This document shows positions 5,653 to 5,954 of a stretch of DNA of 5,954 nt, piece after piece. Origin of the DNA: Nitrosomonas sp. (GTDB lineage Bacteria > Pseudomonadota > Gammaproteobacteria > Burkholderiales > Nitrosomonadaceae); the NCBI GenBank assembly GCA_021774205.1, contig JAJFJI010000366.1:1-5954 (forward strand). Reading direction: 5' to 3'. Position numbers and translations under genes: made by a program. The stretch's first letter is position 1. Every line of letters starts with the position of its first letter. The notes below the pieces were generated by a model that saw nothing but the letters and a program-made list of their open reading frames with translations, was not told the origin of the DNA and made no database searches.

Positions 5653-5954
5653 ATGCTAATAGATAAAAATAAGCTAATCTGGACACTCATCAGTGGCTTC
5701 ATGATGTTAAATATCTCTTTGACTTCAGCAGAAACACTGGAACAAGCCTGGGGTTTAGCTATTGAAAATAATCATCTGCTTAAATCGGCGAAAGCAGTCA
5801 CTACTGCGTCCGAACATCAATTATATTCCGCTCAAGGACAACGACTTCCTGAGTTAAATATTGGCGGCGGATATAGTCAAAATAATAAATTATCAATAAT
5901 ACGTACGCAAATAAATGGACAAGGACCAGATCTTGACTTGAACATCGCCCAGCG
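5653..5954 (+). CDS. TolC-like outer membrane factor, 3' end beyond the window (partial)
   Basis: Only the first 100 codons plus two bases are present, with no stop before the window end. My translation starts MLIDKNKLIWTLISGFMMLN and shows a typical Sec signal peptide: Lys5 and Lys7, a hydrophobic core at about 8-23, and a likely cut after T24-S25-A26. The mature protein begins ETLEQAWGLAIENNHLLKSA, the standard opening of TolC-family channels, followed by a helical stretch and LPELNIGGGYSQNNK, the usual entry into the first outer-membrane beta strand. The family forms trimeric channels that span the outer membrane and reach through the periplasm to the adaptor. Being next to an adaptor with an RLS tip motif suggests it is this pump's own channel. 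The gap of 152 bp before it leaves open separate control. Family membership is fairly sure; completeness cannot be judged. Confidence 0.88.
   Translation, partial: MLIDKNKLIWTLISGFMMLNISLTSAETLEQAWGLAIENNHLLKSAKAVTTASEHQLYSAQGQRLPELNIGGGYSQNNKLSIIRTQINGQGPDLDLNIAQ

Noticed and set aside
5577..5666. Possible small gene of 29 codons (starting MKKIITLSEGE)
   Set aside because: It has no ribosome binding site, overlaps the channel gene start out of frame, and its sequence contains the hairpin and Shine-Dalgarno elements, which explain its composition.
1..5954. Mobile element, CRISPR array, tRNA or rRNA, or defence system
   Set aside because: No transposase, terminal repeats, spaced direct repeats, RNA-gene-like structure or defence protein was found; all five genes belong to one export system.

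Overview
The window holds one A+T-rich, plus-strand gene cluster for a complete tripartite ABC-type export system. The encoded proteins are an inner-membrane-anchored membrane fusion (adaptor) protein, a fused ATPase with two nucleotide-binding domains, two ABC-2 type permeases, and the first 100 codons of a TolC-like outer membrane channel cut by the window end. An envelope-spanning pump with an outer membrane channel means a Gram-negative bacterium. The protein sequences and gene order resemble the ybhG-ybhF-ybhS-ybhR cluster of enteric bacteria, so a gammaproteobacterium (or a related proteobacterium) with a low-GC genome is my best guess. The sequence does not settle the genus.

Layout: positions 1-120 are a leader with a plausible sigma-70 promoter (TTGACA at 25-30, TATTGT at 48-53). 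A dyad covers the -35 box. The adaptor gene (121-1185) overlaps the ATPase gene (1182-3128) by ATGA. A 71-bp gap follows, with a 12-codon mini-ORF that starts on the ATPase stop. Then come permease 1 (3200-4357), 12 bp, and permease 2 (4370-5500). A 152-bp non-coding gap with a small hairpin precedes the outer membrane factor gene (5653 to beyond 5954). No gene is seen on the minus strand; the minus-strand open frames are shadows of these genes.

How the parts work together: the two permeases would form a heterodimeric inner-membrane path. The single fused ATPase supplies both ATP sites. The adaptor, through a periplasmic coiled-coil hairpin carrying a clear RLS tip motif, would dock onto the TolC-like channel encoded next door. 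The substrate cannot be read from the sequence. Relatives are linked to drug or other small-molecule export.

This is a recognisable family, not an obviously new system. The points worth a second look are the predicted asymmetry of the two ATP sites (one composite site has lost both its H-loop histidine and its LSGG signature), the dedicated outer membrane channel, the promoter dyad, and the two unusual intergenic gaps in an otherwise tight operon.
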